Translations under genes and position numbers: made by a program | Notes under the pieces: generated by a model | The model's input: only the letters and a program-made list of their open reading frames with translations | Databases searched by the model: none | Told to the model about the DNA's origin: nothing | Part shown: positions 9,142 through 19,274 of the stretch, piece after piece | How the letters are laid out: each line of letters opens with the position of its first letter | Position numbering within the stretch: the stretch's first letter is position 1 | Source of the DNA: Sphingobacterium thalpophilum | GTDB taxonomy: Bacteria; Bacteroidota; Bacteroidia; Sphingobacteriales; Sphingobacteriaceae | Direction: 5' to 3' | Assembly (NCBI GenBank): GCA_945878525.1 | Contig: CAMCTU010000001.1 | Location: 18,504-82,503 of the forward strand | Length of the DNA: 64,000 bases

Positions 9142-10500
9142 ATGGACAAATTAGACGGAGTTGTTGAGTTGAATCAATTTAAAGCTGATACTTATATTAA
9201 TGGAATTGATGAAGTAAATCATCTTTCCGCCACCACTTATAATTCGGGATTTCAAGAAGCCCACGATACTTACAATGCACTATCAATTGCCAGTGATGGA
9301 AATATTTATTATGTATTATCATCAGACCAGATCCATGTTGGAGGTAAAATGTACTTGTTAGATCCCAAAACTGATAAGACTGAGTTTCTTGGAGATCTGA
9401 CTGAAATTTGTGGCGAAAAAGAACAGATGTTTATCCCACAGGGAAAAAGTCATGTAAGATTCTATGAAAGAAATGGAAAGCTTTATTTCTCAACTCATGT
9501 TGGTTATTATGAACTCATCAATGGAATGGATCGGCTTCCGGTTAATCCTCCACCAGGTTATAAGTTGTATCCAGGCGGTAAAATTCTTTCCTACGATCTA
9601 ATCACGAAAAAATTTGAAAACCTTGCGCAAATTCCAAATGGAGAAGGAATGGTTTCCATGACGATGGATTGTAACAGGGGGCAAATTTTTGGTATCTCTT
9701 GGCCAATAGGTAATTTCATTCATTATAATGTTGATAAAAATGAATTAAAGAATCTCGGCCAGATATCCGGAAATGGTGAGGGAGGCCAACCTGGCGATGA
9801 TTTTCGTTCATTATGTCGTTCACTGGTTGTAGACCCTTCTGATGGGATCGTCTATTTTTCAACCTCTGAGGGAGGTATATTTAGTTATAATCCTGAAGAA
9901 TCCCAGGTAAAAAATCTTGAAGATGTTAACCTTAGGCTCGATTATTTTGGCAAATACGATCCCACAAGACCAGGCAGTATGGGGTATAACTGGAGAGAAA
10001 TCTTTTGGTACAAACCTGAGAATTTAGCCTTTGGAGTACATGGAAATTCCGGTTATTTATTTAAGTTCGATCCCAAAAACTCTAAAGTAGAACTGGTTAG
10101 GAGAATTACATCAGAGCCATCAGCAAAAAGTGGAATGTTCGATCAGTTTAGCTATGGTTATCTTGGCTATCAACTGGGTCCAGATGGTAAAACCATTTAT
10201 TATTTAACTGGAGGCCCGATTTATATTAACGGAAAGCGTGTTGCTGGTCAATCTGAAATAGCTAAAGGTGCAGCAAAAGCTCTTGAGAACCTTCATTTAA
10301 TTACGTACAATATACCTGAAAATAAATATCAGGACCACGGCCCGATTTTTTATTCAAATGGAGATCGTCCTTTATATGTTAATTCGATTGCCGTTGCAGA
10401 TGGGGGCGAGGTTTATGCACTTGCAAGGATTACGGAAGAAGGACACACGAGAACTGATCTTATAAAAATTCCTAACCCTTTTAAAAAGAAATTACTGTAA
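9142..10500 (+). CDS. Beta-propeller protein, no evident signal peptide
   Basis: Repeated propeller-blade patterns (ASDGNIYYVLSS, GGKILSYDLITKKFENLAQIP, DPSDGIVYFSTSEGGIFSYNP). Confidence 0.55.
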   Translation: MDKLDGVVELNQFKADTYINGIDEVNHLSATTYNSGFQEAHDTYNALSIASDGNIYYVLSSDQIHVGGKMYLLDPKTDKTEFLGDLTEICGEKEQMFIPQGKSHVRFYERNGKLYFSTHVGYYELINGMDRLPVNPPPGYKLYPGGKILSYDLITKKFENLAQIPNGEGMVSMTMDCNRGQIFGISWPIGNFIHYNVDKNELKNLGQISGNGEGGQPGDDFRSLCRSLVVDPSDGIVYFSTSEGGIFSYNPEESQVKNLEDVNLRLDYFGKYDPTRPGSMGYNWREIFWYKPENLAFGVHGNSGYLFKFDPKNSKVELVRRITSEPSAKSGMFDQFSYGYLGYQLGPDGKTIYYLTGGPIYINGKRVAGQSEIAKGAAKALENLHLITYNIPENKYQDHGPIFYSNGDRPLYVNSIAVADGGEVYALARITEEGHTRTDLIKIPNPFKKKLL

Positions 10501-10782
10501 TTGTCATTGAACCAATTTAGAAAAAGCTTAAAAATTAAATTATGATTTTTAAAATATTTATATTTTGGTCAACCTGAACGTTTCTTAGTTTTCTTGTGTT
10601 TCAGCACCAGAAAACGTTTTTGTTTATTTGTTTCTACATTGATTAAATTTTTTATATTTTTCGCTATTCATTCTTGTAAGCTTTAAAGCAGTAACGTTTA
10701 GCTGATTTTACTTGAACTAACTCATATTAATCCACTTATTTTTTTTTTTAATAGAATAGAATTATATTTATTTTCATATTTT

Positions 10783-10796
10783 CGGGTACGCACACG
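10783..10796 (+). promoter_or_regulatory. Candidate LacI-family operator, site 4 (cgggtacgcacacg)
   Basis: Copy of the shared 14-bp motif 42 bp upstream of the SusC ORF. Confidence 0.65.
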
Positions 10797-10838
10797 ATGT
10801 GCCATATTGCCCATTTATTTACTAATTAACTATAAACT

Positions 10839-13800
10839 ATGTTAAAAATTTACATGATGAAGTTTAAAAAACAAAGTTATTATACCTCCGGAGCAGGGAT
10901 AGTAATGCTGCTTATGCTGTTGCTGAGTTTCTCAGATCAGGCTTTATCGCAGCAATTAAAAAGTATAACCGGAACAGTACTTGAAGCTGGTCAGCCACTT
11001 CCAGGCGTGACAGTTAGAGTAAAGGGAACTAATAGAGGAACAACTACATTGGCAAACGGAAAGTACAGTATTGAAGCTGCCAATAATGAAACCCTTGTTT
11101 TTGCTTTTCTAGGGATGGTAACTCAAGAAACTGTCGTTGGTAATCGTTCAACTGTTAACGTTACTCTACAAGTTTCAAGTGCTTCTTTAAGTGAAGTAGT
11201 TGTTATTGGTTATGGAACTGTAAAAAAACCAGATCTTACTGGTTCTGTGGGTGTGGTGCCGATGGATGACATGATGAAAGCTCCTGTTGGTACATTTGCT
11301 GAAGCCCTTGCTGGCCGTGTGGCTGGTGTAAAGGTTAATGCTTCTGATGGTCAGCCTGGTGGCGGTATAAACATTGTAATTAGAGGTGCTGGTTCTTTAA
11401 CCCAAAGTACAGCTCCTTTATATGTAATTGATGGTTTTCCTGTCGAAAATCCAGATCCTGCAAGTATCAATCCTGAAGAGATTGAATCAATGACCATATT
11501 GAAGGATGCATCATCTACTGCAATTTATGGATCAAGAGCAGCAAATGGAGTAATTCTTATACAAACAAAACGCGGTTCGGTAGGAAAACCAGTGGTTAAT
11601 TTTTCAAGTTCTTATGGTATTCAAGAAATGCCAAAAGCTATGGAAGTTATGAGTCCCTATGAGTTTATAAAATATCAAACGGAGTTAAATCCATTAATAG
11701 CAACAACGAGAGCGTTTTTTGCAGGTGGCAAAACTCTAGAAGATTATAAATCTGCTGCAGGTGTAAATTTCCAGGATTATGTATTACAGCAGGGTGCTAT
11801 ACAGAATTATAATCTTGCATTACGAGGTGGAACCGATCAAACTAAATATTCTATTTCTGGTTCTTTATTTGATCAGATTGGTTCAATTATAAACACTGGT
11901 TTAAATCGTTATTCAGGAAGAGCAACGCTTGATCAGAATATTAGTAATAAAATAAAGGCTGGTGTAACAGTTAATTATAGTGGAATTAAACAATACGGTC
12001 AGGTAATCAATCAGGGAGCTGTAACCCAAGGAAACCCAACAGCTTTTGCATTAGCTAGAGCATGGTTATATCGTCCAATCTCTCCTAATCCAAATGACGA
12101 TCTTCTTGCTGATGCAGTAGATGATGATGCCTTAAATGCTTCTGATTTTAGAGTAAATCCATTTATTGATCTTCAGAATCAGCATTCATTCAATATTACT
12201 AATCTTGTTGAAACTAATGGATACTTAAGCTATGAAATCAATAAAAACTTAAATATTCAGTCAAATGCTGGTATTCGTCATAATAAGTTAACGCTAGAAC
12301 GATTCTATAATTCAAAAACCGCACAGGGAGGTCCTAGTCCGAATAACGTGAATGGGGTAAATGGTTCAATTAGTAATCTTTTCTCGAATAGCTTCTCGAA
12401 TGAAACTACCTTGAACTATAAGAAAACCTTCAAGAAAGATCATACCATTACTGGATTGGGCTTATTTGCAATAAATAGTAACAATACCAATACTAAAGGA
12501 TATGCTGGAAGACTATTACCTAATGAGAATTTGGGAATGGATGGCCTGGAAGAAGGTTTGGCCTTCAATCCTGTATCTTCTTCAAGTGTTAATACAATGG
12601 CTTCCTATGCTGGAAGGTTAGATTATAATTATAAATCTAAGTATATAGTAACAGGTACATTTAGAGCAGATGGTTCCTCAAAGTTCAGAGACCATTGGGG
12701 ATATTTCCCTGGTGCTGCCTTAGCATGGAATATGCATAAAGAAGGATTCTTTGCCAAGTTATTACCTGGTGTTTCTACCTCCAAAATTAGATCCAGTTAT
12801 GGTAGTAATGGTAACAATAGGGTTGGTGATTTTGATACCTATGCGCGTTTATTACAGAGTGTGAATGGTTATTCATTTAATAATGGAACACCAATAGCTT
12901 CTAATTCTGTTTCTTCAATAGGCAATCCTGATCTAGCATGGGAAAAGGTTACTACAATTGATTTAGGTTATGAGATTGGTATTTTGAAAGACAGGGTTGT
13001 TCTTGAAATGGATCTGTACAGAAAAACTACTGAAAATCTATTATTGAATGCAATTCTACCTTCTTCTACTGGATTTGGTTCTGCTGTAAAGAATATTGGT
13101 AAATTAAGAAATGATGGTCTTGAATTCACTTTGAATACTGTTAATGTACAGACCAAAGACTTTTCATGGGAAAGTAACCTGAATATTAGTTTCAATAAAA
13201 ATAAGGTTATGGAGCTTACACGTGGGCAACGTGCTTTAACTTCTAATTCAGACTATGTTTCTCAATTTAATAAGCCTTTATATGTAGCTGAAATTGGAAA
13301 ACCTGCTGGAATGATGATTGGATTTATATGGGAAGGTAATTATCAGTATTCAGATTTTGATAATCCTTCGCCCGGTGTTTATATCTTGAAACCTTCTGTG
13401 CCTACTAATGGAGCTGTTCGAAATACTATTTTGCCAGGCGATATCAAATACAAAGACATCAATGGAGACGGTATTATGAATGATGCAGATTTAACTTTTA
13501 TTGGTAATGGACAGCCAATTCATACTGGTGGTTTTTCAAATAATTTCAACTATAAGGCATTTAGTTTAAATGTATTCTTTCAATGGTCTTATGGTAATGA
13601 TATCTATAATGCTAATAGGTTGATCATGGAAGGAAATAGTAATGGTTGGGCTAATATCAATCAGTTTGCTAGTTATTCTAATCGTTGGACTCCTGAAAAC
13701 CCGACCAATGCTAATTATCGCACACGTGGACAAGGGCCAATTGGTTTTCACTCTTCTAGAGTGGTAGAAGATGGTTCATTTATTCGTATGAAAACTGTTT

Positions 13801-14015
13801 CTTTAAACTATAACTTACCTGCTAAACTAATTAAGACTGCCTATTTGAGTAATTTAAGCCTGAATGTTTCTGCACAGAATCTTATAACATGGACAAATTA
13901 CTCAGGTATGGACCCTGAAGTTTCTACCCGTAATAACACCTTGACTCCAGGTTTTGACTATTCGTCCTATCCAAAGTCACCAACAATTGCCTTTGGAATT
14001 AAAGCAGGATTTTAA
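10839..14015 (+). CDS. SusC/RagA-family TonB-linked outer membrane protein
   Basis: Carboxypeptidase-like N-domain (ITGTVLEAGQPLPGVTVRVKGTNRGTTT), plug SEVVVIGYGTVKKPDLTGSV, DGFPVENPDPASINPEEIESMTILKDASSTAIYGSRAANGVILIQTKRG. Confidence 0.95.
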   Translation: MLKIYMMKFKKQSYYTSGAGIVMLLMLLLSFSDQALSQQLKSITGTVLEAGQPLPGVTVRVKGTNRGTTTLANGKYSIEAANNETLVFAFLGMVTQETVVGNRSTVNVTLQVSSASLSEVVVIGYGTVKKPDLTGSVGVVPMDDMMKAPVGTFAEALAGRVAGVKVNASDGQPGGGINIVIRGAGSLTQSTAPLYVIDGFPVENPDPASINPEEIESMTILKDASSTAIYGSRAANGVILIQTKRGSVGKPVVNFSSSYGIQEMPKAMEVMSPYEFIKYQTELNPLIATTRAFFAGGKTLEDYKSAAGVNFQDYVLQQGAIQNYNLALRGGTDQTKYSISGSLFDQIGSIINTGLNRYSGRATLDQNISNKIKAGVTVNYSGIKQYGQVINQGAVTQGNPTAFALARAWLYRPISPNPNDDLLADAVDDDALNASDFRVNPFIDLQNQHSFNITNLVETNGYLSYEINKNLNIQSNAGIRHNKLTLERFYNSKTAQGGPSPNNVNGVNGSISNLFSNSFSNETTLNYKKTFKKDHTITGLGLFAINSNNTNTKGYAGRLLPNENLGMDGLEEGLAFNPVSSSSVNTMASYAGRLDYNYKSKYIVTGTFRADGSSKFRDHWGYFPGAALAWNMHKEGFFAKLLPGVSTSKIRSSYGSNGNNRVGDFDTYARLLQSVNGYSFNNGTPIASNSVSSIGNPDLAWEKVTTIDLGYEIGILKDRVVLEMDLYRKTTENLLLNAILPSSTGFGSAVKNIGKLRNDGLEFTLNTVNVQTKDFSWESNLNISFNKNKVMELTRGQRALTSNSDYVSQFNKPLYVAEIGKPAGMMIGFIWEGNYQYSDFDNPSPGVYILKPSVPTNGAVRNTILPGDIKYKDINGDGIMNDADLTFIGNGQPIHTGGFSNNFNYKAFSLNVFFQWSYGNDIYNANRLIMEGNSNGWANINQFASYSNRWTPENPTNANYRTRGQGPIGFHSSRVVEDGSFIRMKTVSLNYNLPAKLIKTAYLSNLSLNVSAQNLITWTNYSGMDPEVSTRNNTLTPGFDYSSYPKSPTIAFGIKAGF

Positions 14016-14034
14016 TTAAATTAATCTTAAGAAA

Positions 14035-15849
14035 ATGAAAGTAAAATATTTATTAATCGCAATACTTTTCTTAACGAGTTTAGGCTCTTGTAAGAAATAT
14101 CTGGAAACAGAACCAACTGATTTCCTTAATCCGAAAAACTATTATGAAACTGAAGCACAGTTGCAATTTGCGCGTGCTGGGGTTTATCATCATCTAGGTG
14201 CAGGTAACCTTCATGGTACTTATGCTAGTTATCTTCTTGCATGGCATGGTGATGAAGGCTATATGAACAGGGCTACATTGACTACTGGTCCTTGGAATTA
14301 TTTCTATTCTTCTGCAGATCAGTATAATAATGGTTTATGGTCTAACCTTTGGCAAGGAATAAATAAAGCCAATGTTTTGATTGCCAATGTGGATAAAAAT
14401 CCAGCTATTGCCCAGTCTAAGCGCGATGCAATCAGGGGTGAAATGCTATTCCTTAGAGGTTATTATTACTTCACTCTTGTTCAATATTATGGTGGTGTTC
14501 CATTGAAACTTACTCCTACAACATCAGTTATTGATGTTGAATCTACTAGAGCGCCCGCAAAGGATGTTTATTTGCAAATCTTAAAAGATATGGAAGCAGC
14601 TGAAAAATTAGTCCCAAGTATTAAAACTTTAGGCTATGGAGGCGCTATCAGTAAGTCGGCAGTTCGTGGGCTATTAGCGCGTGTGAACCTGCACATGGCT
14701 GGTGCACCCATTAAGGATGCTACTAGATATGCAGAAGCTAGCAAATGGGCAAAAATGGTAATAGATGATGCAGAGGCTGGTCATTCACTTAATCCAAGCT
14801 ACTCACAAATATTCATTAATCTGGCTGCCGATAAATACGATATCAAAGAAAGTATCTGGGAGGTTGAATTTTATGGAAATGGTCTTGATCAATATGTGGA
14901 AACCGGAAATATAGGATGGATTAATGGTCCTGCGGCTGCTGTTTCGTCGCCAACTGGAAGGGCTGATGCCTACATGAACATCACATCTGAACTCTATAAT
15001 GCATTTGAACCTGGTGATAATAGAAAATGGTTCAGTATTGCTCATTTTACTTATACTGGTACAGGCGCCAAAACAATGAGTTTATTGCCTGTTTCAGAAG
15101 ATGCAAAAAACAATTTAAAGCCAGCAAAATGGAGAAGAGAGTATGAAACTTTATTGCCGAAAAGTCCAACAAATACTCCTATAAACATGGTCCTTCTTAG
15201 ATATTCAGATATTCTTTTAATGTACGCTGAAGCACAAAATGAAATAAATGGTCCAACTGCTGAAGCTGTAGCAGCATTTAATCAAGTAAAAAGAAGAGGG
15301 TGGTCAACAGGAATTAAAGCCATCAGCATTACTAACGGCGGTGCTGGATATACTACTGCTCCAACTGTAACTTTTAGTGGTACCGGAGGTGCTACAGCAA
15401 CTGCTACTGTAACCGCTGGAAAGGTTACAGAAATAACTTTGGATCGTGATCCTGCTGCAATTACCTTTTTCAATGAGGGTAAATATACTACTGTTCCTAC
15501 AATTACGCTTAGCGGTGGAGGAGGTTCTGGAGCAACAGCAACAGCAACAATCTGGAAATCAACTGATGGAGATATAAATCCTACATCCAAAACAGCCTTC
15601 TTGGAAGCCATTCAAGTTGAAAGAATGAGAGAGTTCAACTTTGAAAATACAAGAAAAGCTGATTTACTTCGCTGGGGAATATTCTTAAAAGTACATCAGG
15701 ACATGGGTAATAAATTACAGCAGCAAAGTCCAGGTCAATATTTTGTTAAGTATTATTCAAATGTTAGTGCTAGAGATCTTTTGATGCCAATTCCTATCAA
15801 TGAAATGTCTTCAAACTCAAAAATGACACAAAATCCTGGTTGGGAATAA
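14035..15849 (+). CDS. RagB/SusD-family nutrient-uptake lipoprotein with an internal Gly/Thr-rich beta-repeat insertion
   Basis: Lipoprotein signal ...LGSCKKYLETEPTDF; SusD features LFLRGYYYFTLVQYYGGVPL, RYSDILLMYAEAQNE, VERMREFNFENTRKADLLRWG. Confidence 0.93.
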   Translation: MKVKYLLIAILFLTSLGSCKKYLETEPTDFLNPKNYYETEAQLQFARAGVYHHLGAGNLHGTYASYLLAWHGDEGYMNRATLTTGPWNYFYSSADQYNNGLWSNLWQGINKANVLIANVDKNPAIAQSKRDAIRGEMLFLRGYYYFTLVQYYGGVPLKLTPTTSVIDVESTRAPAKDVYLQILKDMEAAEKLVPSIKTLGYGGAISKSAVRGLLARVNLHMAGAPIKDATRYAEASKWAKMVIDDAEAGHSLNPSYSQIFINLAADKYDIKESIWEVEFYGNGLDQYVETGNIGWINGPAAAVSSPTGRADAYMNITSELYNAFEPGDNRKWFSIAHFTYTGTGAKTMSLLPVSEDAKNNLKPAKWRREYETLLPKSPTNTPINMVLLRYSDILLMYAEAQNEINGPTAEAVAAFNQVKRRGWSTGIKAISITNGGAGYTTAPTVTFSGTGGATATATVTAGKVTEITLDRDPAAITFFNEGKYTTVPTITLSGGGGSGATATATIWKSTDGDINPTSKTAFLEAIQVERMREFNFENTRKADLLRWGIFLKVHQDMGNKLQQQSPGQYFVKYYSNVSARDLLMPIPINEMSSNSKMTQNPGWE

Positions 15850-15870
15850 CATTAATTCAAATTAGAAATT

Positions 15871-16944
15871 ATGAAAATTAAATTATATAGCATTGTAGCA
15901 GCGGCCTTATTGATGGCTTCCTGCGAAAAGCCCACTATTGAAGCAGAGGCTCCGGTTTTTGATGTTAATACTGAAAAAGCGACCTATAAAGTAGGAGAGA
16001 CCATTAAATTCATGATTATTGGTGGTGAAACACAGAATATTTCTTTTTATTCTGGAGAGTTACTTAAGGATTATTATTCAAGAACTGGACGTGTGGTTGA
16101 TGTTGTGGGTGCTGGAGCAAATCTTACCTTCAGCAGTAGCGTTCAGTTAGGAACACAGGCTGATCAAGTAACACTTTTGGCATCAACTAATTTTTCTGGT
16201 GATTATTCTAGCCTTGCTAAAGTAAAAGCGGCTACATGGGTAGATATTACCAGCAGATTTAAATTAGGTACAAGTGCAACCTTACTTACTTCGGGTACAG
16301 TTAATATTTCTGACTTATTACTTGCCGGAAAACCAATCTATTTTGCTTTCCGTTACAATACAAAGTCTCAAGCTGTCAGTGGTGTTAATCGTCAATGGTT
16401 TATTCAGTCGTTCACTGTTAATAGCCTTAAATTACTTAATAATACGCTAGCTCTAACTATTGCAGATCAGGCTAGTGCGGGCTTTAGAATTGTAGATGAT
16501 TTAAAAGATAAAGCTCCTGCATTGTCTTCAGTTACTGCAACTAGATTAACGCTTCAGGGCAATACTTATCTGACTGCAGGCCTACCTCAGTTTAATCCTG
16601 CTAATCCAATTTTTGATCCTAAGAATGTAATATATAATCCACAGGATCCGGCATATCAGCCTTCAGCTGTTTATAAGCCATTTGTTGCTTTTGATCCAGC
16701 TAGTCCATTCAATGATCCTATATCTGAGCATTGGGCTATAAGTAAAGGGATATCTATTGACAAGGTAGATTTAGGACCAGATTGGTCATTAGCTATTAAA
16801 GGATTAACAAATCCCGTATTACCAGAATACCGTTATTCGTATCCTGTTGCAGGTACTTTTAAAGCCGTTTTTGTTGCCTCAAATGGTAATATTGATCAAA
16901 GTCGTGAAGTTACTAAAGAGATTACTCTTACAATAACTCCTTAA
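15871..16944 (+). CDS. DUF5017-like SusE-position surface lipoprotein
   Basis: Lipoprotein signal LLMASCEKP; FDVNTEKATYKVGETIKFMIIGGETQNISFYSGE; directly follows SusD. Confidence 0.75.
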   Translation: MKIKLYSIVAAALLMASCEKPTIEAEAPVFDVNTEKATYKVGETIKFMIIGGETQNISFYSGELLKDYYSRTGRVVDVVGAGANLTFSSSVQLGTQADQVTLLASTNFSGDYSSLAKVKAATWVDITSRFKLGTSATLLTSGTVNISDLLLAGKPIYFAFRYNTKSQAVSGVNRQWFIQSFTVNSLKLLNNTLALTIADQASAGFRIVDDLKDKAPALSSVTATRLTLQGNTYLTAGLPQFNPANPIFDPKNVIYNPQDPAYQPSAVYKPFVAFDPASPFNDPISEHWAISKGISIDKVDLGPDWSLAIKGLTNPVLPEYRYSYPVAGTFKAVFVASNGNIDQSREVTKEITLTITP

Positions 16945-16961
16945 TTTAATTTGTTTGTTTG

Positions 16962-16997
16962 AAAAGGATTAATCCATTCTTGGATTAATCCTTTTTT
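16962..16997 (+). terminator. Rho-independent terminator after the SusC/D/DUF5017 genes
   Basis: aaaaggattaatcca-ttct-tggattaatcctttttt: 13-15 bp perfect stem with T-tract. Confidence 0.85.
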
Positions 16998-17007
16998 ATT
17001 AGAAATT

Positions 17008-18123
17008 TTGCCAAATCTCCTTAAAATGATTATTTCGGGTAAATTGAAGATTCTGTTTATTTGCCTTTTGATCATCTTTCCTCATATAAATTTTGCTCAA
17101 ACTGAACTGGCCGATCAGAAATATAGTAAGAACGCTATTTTTTTAAATCATAAGCGTGAAAGGTTGAGAATTCTTACTAATATGGAGAAGGTAATGGGCA
17201 AATTACCTAGACGTAATAAAAACCTTCCATTCGATTTACAAATTACTGATAGTATCATTGAAGATAATTTTACTCGCTATAACCTTACTTTAAATGTGAC
17301 AGATAAAGAGCGTTTACCTGTTTACCTGTATATACCTAAACAAATTGGAATTCCAAAAAAACTCCCGGCCATGCTTGTGCTTCACGGCACTCATGCATTA
17401 GGTAAGGGTGTTGTTGATGGACAAGGAGATAAACCTAACCGCGCTCATGCCAGAGAACTAGCAGAACGTGGCTATGTTGTTATTGCCCCTGATTACCCTA
17501 GTTTTGGTGATATGAATGATCATAATTTTGATACCGACAGATATGAATCAGCCACTATGCAGGCTATATATAATCATATGCGTTGTGTTGATCTGCTTCA
17601 GAGCAGAACTGATGTTGATCCTGAAAATATTGGTGTGCTTGGTCACTCACTTGGGGGACATAACGCAATGTTTGTTGCCGCATTTGATACCCGTTTAAAG
17701 GTTGCTGTTTCAAGCAGCGGATGGACCCAGTTTGAATTTTATAATATAGGTGATGAAGCATCTAAAAAATATGGTGGCAGACTTGGTCCCTGGGCTCAAA
17801 CAAGGTATATGCCGCTGATACGCACAAAATATAAGCTTGATGCGAAACTGATTCCCTTCAATTTTGATGATATTATAACAGCTATTGCTCCACGAGCATT
17901 TTTCTCTGTGTCACCTCTCAAGGATGCAAACTTTGATGTGAATGGTGTAAGAGAAGGTATCCTACTAGCTGCAAAAGCTTACAATAATTTGGGAGCATCG
18001 GATATGCTTCAGATCCGATATCCGGATGCTGGCCATGATTTTCCGGTTGAAAATCGCAAAGAGGTTTATGGCTTTTTGGATAGAATACTTGGACACACAG
18101 CATTATATGCACCGGTAAAGTAA
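17008..18123 (+). CDS. Exported alpha/beta hydrolase (dienelactone hydrolase/acetyl-xylan-esterase-like), copy 1
   Basis: Signal peptide, MLVLHGTHALGKG, nucleophile elbow GHSLGGHN, YPDAGHDFP His motif. Confidence 0.8.
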   Translation: MPNLLKMIISGKLKILFICLLIIFPHINFAQTELADQKYSKNAIFLNHKRERLRILTNMEKVMGKLPRRNKNLPFDLQITDSIIEDNFTRYNLTLNVTDKERLPVYLYIPKQIGIPKKLPAMLVLHGTHALGKGVVDGQGDKPNRAHARELAERGYVVIAPDYPSFGDMNDHNFDTDRYESATMQAIYNHMRCVDLLQSRTDVDPENIGVLGHSLGGHNAMFVAAFDTRLKVAVSSSGWTQFEFYNIGDEASKKYGGRLGPWAQTRYMPLIRTKYKLDAKLIPFNFDDIITAIAPRAFFSVSPLKDANFDVNGVREGILLAAKAYNNLGASDMLQIRYPDAGHDFPVENRKEVYGFLDRILGHTALYAPVK

Positions 18124-18171
18124 TTCGTTTCTAATTTTTGATTATATATTTATTAAAACTAATTACATCCT

Positions 18172-19257
18172 ATGACAAAATCGACAAGCCGTCAGATTGC
18201 AGTTATCAAACAAATTTTTATCACTCTCTTTTTAGTATTTCCTGCATGGGCCATTGCCCAGGAAAATATTGTTTCAGAAAATCATCAAAATTATAGAAAA
18301 GTAGTCCTGCAAAATATGCAAAAGGTAATGGGTGATTTACCTGAGAGAGCCGCTATAAAGCGTTCTGATATTCACGTGATTGATAGTGTAAAAGAATCGA
18401 GTTTTATTCGTTATAATATACTTTTTACAGTCGAAAAAAATGAGATCATTCCATTGTATCTGTATATTCCGGTACAAACCCTTACTCCCCAAAAATTACC
18501 TGCCATGCTGGTTTTACATGAGACTGACCCTTTAGGTAGAAAGGCAGTGGATGGACAGGGAAATAAGGCTAACCGTTCGCATGCCCGGGAATTGGCTCAA
18601 CGGGGATATATTGTAATTGCTCCTGATTTCCCCAGCTTTGGAGAAACTGAAGATTATAATTTCGAAACAGATCGTTATAAATCAGGTACCATGAAAGGTG
18701 TTTTTAACCATATGCGTTGTATTGATTTGCTTCAAAGCCGGGCTGATGTGGATGCCGAAAATATTGGTGTAATAGGACATTCCCTTGGTGGACATAATTC
18801 TATTTTCCTTGCAGCAATGGATGAGCGCATAAAAGTCGCTGTTAGCAGTTGCGGATGGACACAATTAGATTTTTACAATATTGGAGCCGATGCCGAAAAG
18901 AAGTATGGGGGGAGACTTGGTCCCTGGGCTCAAACCCGCTACATGCCATTATTGAGAACAAAGTATAATCTGGAAAATAAGAAGGTTCCTTTTGACTTTA
19001 ATCTTATGATTGCAGCAATTGCTCCAAGAGCATTCTTTTCAGTTTCTCCAACGAGGGATGGCAACTTTGATTATAAGGGAGTTCAGGCAGGAATTGCCTT
19101 GATAGAACCGATATACCGGAACCTCAATTCATTAGATAAACTGCAGGTTCGCTATCCTGACGATGAACACGATTTTCCTCTCGAAAACCGTAAAGAAGCC
19201 TATGCTTTTATTGATAAAATACTAGGCCATACACCCAGAAATACTGAATTCAAATAA
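18172..19257 (+). CDS. Exported alpha/beta hydrolase, copy 2 (tandem paralog)
   Basis: Co-linear with the previous ORF: GHSLGGHNSIFLAAMDERIKVAVSSCGWTQLDFYNIGADAEKKYGGRLGPWAQTRYMPLLRTKY. Confidence 0.8.
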   Translation: MTKSTSRQIAVIKQIFITLFLVFPAWAIAQENIVSENHQNYRKVVLQNMQKVMGDLPERAAIKRSDIHVIDSVKESSFIRYNILFTVEKNEIIPLYLYIPVQTLTPQKLPAMLVLHETDPLGRKAVDGQGNKANRSHARELAQRGYIVIAPDFPSFGETEDYNFETDRYKSGTMKGVFNHMRCIDLLQSRADVDAENIGVIGHSLGGHNSIFLAAMDERIKVAVSSCGWTQLDFYNIGADAEKKYGGRLGPWAQTRYMPLLRTKYNLENKKVPFDFNLMIAAIAPRAFFSVSPTRDGNFDYKGVQAGIALIEPIYRNLNSLDKLQVRYPDDEHDFPLENRKEAYAFIDKILGHTPRNTEFK

Positions 19258-19274
19258 TATAATCAGCTTTCGGA

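Noticed and set aside
10600-10780. Possible hairpin or regulatory RNA upstream of SusC (aacgtttc ... gaaaacgttt)
   Set aside because: Long, loose inverted repeat in AT-rich DNA; not convincing without structure conservation.
15282-15611. 109-aa minus-strand ORF with AVAVAPEPPPPL composition
   Set aside because: Antisense shadow of the Gly/Thr/Ala repeat inside the SusD gene; no start context or family.
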